A stretch of DNA of 64,000 nucleotides from positions 124,001 to 188,000 of the forward strand of contig NZ_JAGHRE010000005.1 of the NCBI RefSeq assembly GCF_017743935.1. The letters are read 5' to 3'. The translations under genes were made by a program, and so were the position numbers. Under the pieces are notes generated by a model. That model had not been told where the DNA came from, did no database searches, and worked only from the letters and a program-made list of their open reading frames with translations. This DNA comes from Tropicibacter sp. R16_0. Its GTDB lineage: Bacteria > Pseudomonadota > Alphaproteobacteria > Rhodobacterales > Rhodobacteraceae. Every line of letters starts with the position of its first letter. The first letter of the stretch is position 1. Shown here piece after piece: positions 63,755 to 64,000 of this stretch.

Positions 63755-64000
63755 ATGACGGGGCGCATTCAATTCTGGTTCGAATTCGCGTCGACCTATT
63801 CCTATCTCAGTGCCATGCGGATCGAGGACGCCGCCGCGCGTCATGGGGTTGCCGTCGACTGGCAGCCCTTTTTGCTTGGGCCGATCTTTGCGGCGCAGGG
63901 CTGGAACAACTCTCCCTTCAACATTTACCCCGCCAAGGGTCGTTATATGTGGCGCGACATGGAGCGACTGTGCGACGCGCGTGATTTGCCCTTCGTGCGA
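63755..64000 (+). CDS. 2-hydroxychromene-2-carboxylate isomerase-like protein (5' part)
   Basis: The first 82 codons of a DsbA-fold protein; the 3' end lies outside the window. The N-terminus IQFWFEFASTYSYLSAMRIE carries the serine position (S-x-Y) that replaces the thioredoxin cysteines in HCCA isomerases and kappa GSTs. GAGGGCGGG precedes the ATG, and it probably shares a transcript with the stress-protein gene. Confidence 0.8.
   Translation, partial: MTGRIQFWFEFASTYSYLSAMRIEDAAARHGVAVDWQPFLLGPIFAAQGWNNSPFNIYPAKGRYMWRDMERLCDARDLPFVR

Overview
The window is a chromosomal segment of an alphaproteobacterium of the roseobacter group (Rhodobacteraceae), most like Ruegeria. This rests on high GC, a class I lysyl-tRNA synthetase, the order mreBCD-mrdA-rodA, a glnD-murJ pair, a group-specific RpoH, and a cupin with every metal-ligand position of the DMSP lyase DddW beside a divergent LysR regulator. 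It is almost all ordinary core genome, about 63 protein genes with short gaps. No rRNA, tRNA, insertion sequence, prophage or CRISPR array was seen.

Layout. 1-2.9 kb: 3' truncated lysS, lysR/dddW (DMS release from DMSP), a TerB-like gene. 2.9-9.2 kb: a solitary DnaB-like ATPase, PBP4-type dacB, an EamA exporter, nadD, a MOSC protein, ettA. 9.2-10.3 kb: the one clearly foreign patch, an AT-richer gene with the architecture of putative abortive-infection (putAbiC) proteins, starting inside the ettA terminator and followed by a long structured hairpin and a second terminator. 10.3-18.7 kb: trxC, a YciA thioesterase, an L,D-transpeptidase, a cold-shock gene, an SRAP-family protein lacking its catalytic cysteine, tesA divergent from a YbbA/YbbP ABC system, an NsrR-like regulator. 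18.7-29.8 kb: gltX, an exported metallo-beta-lactamase-fold protein, a dipeptidase, an amino-acid oxidase-like flavoprotein, nadE, an exported protein made of 19 MORN repeats, and an FeS photolyase coupled to a short-chain dehydrogenase. 29.8-33.8 kb: leuA behind a probably leaderless leucine leader peptide, a YgeA-type racemase, and a DUF2141/sterol-desaturase-like pair.

34-40.7 kb is the cell-elongation operon mreB-mreC-mreD-mrdA-rodA followed by a ghrA-like reductase. 40.8-47.1 kb: an M3 peptidase, a trans-sulfuration enzyme, a membrane-anchored ThiF/MoeB protein, dut and coaBC. 47.1-52.6 kb: chaN-like and rpoH (with a promoter resembling the photo-oxidative sigma-E type), cobU-cobC, a GST with a C-terminal YHS/TRASH-like metal finger, and comM behind a CtrA-like site. 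52.6-64 kb: gshB, yraN, rsmI, an LpoA-like lipoprotein divergent from them, glnD-murJ, a rhomboid-fold protein lacking catalytic Ser and His, trpS, a branched-chain aminotransferase, a universal stress protein and a 5' fragment of a hydroxychromene-carboxylate isomerase.

Shared themes are envelope growth (dacB, L,D-transpeptidase, mre/mrd/rod, LpoA-like, murJ), NAD and CoA supply (nadD, nadE, coaBC) and redox or light stress (trxC, photolyase, rpoH, gshB, GST). The items most worth following up are the putAbiC-like island, the Cys-less SRAP protein, the catalytically dead rhomboid, the leaderless leu leader, the GST-finger fusion and the phased 11-bp repeats before ettA.
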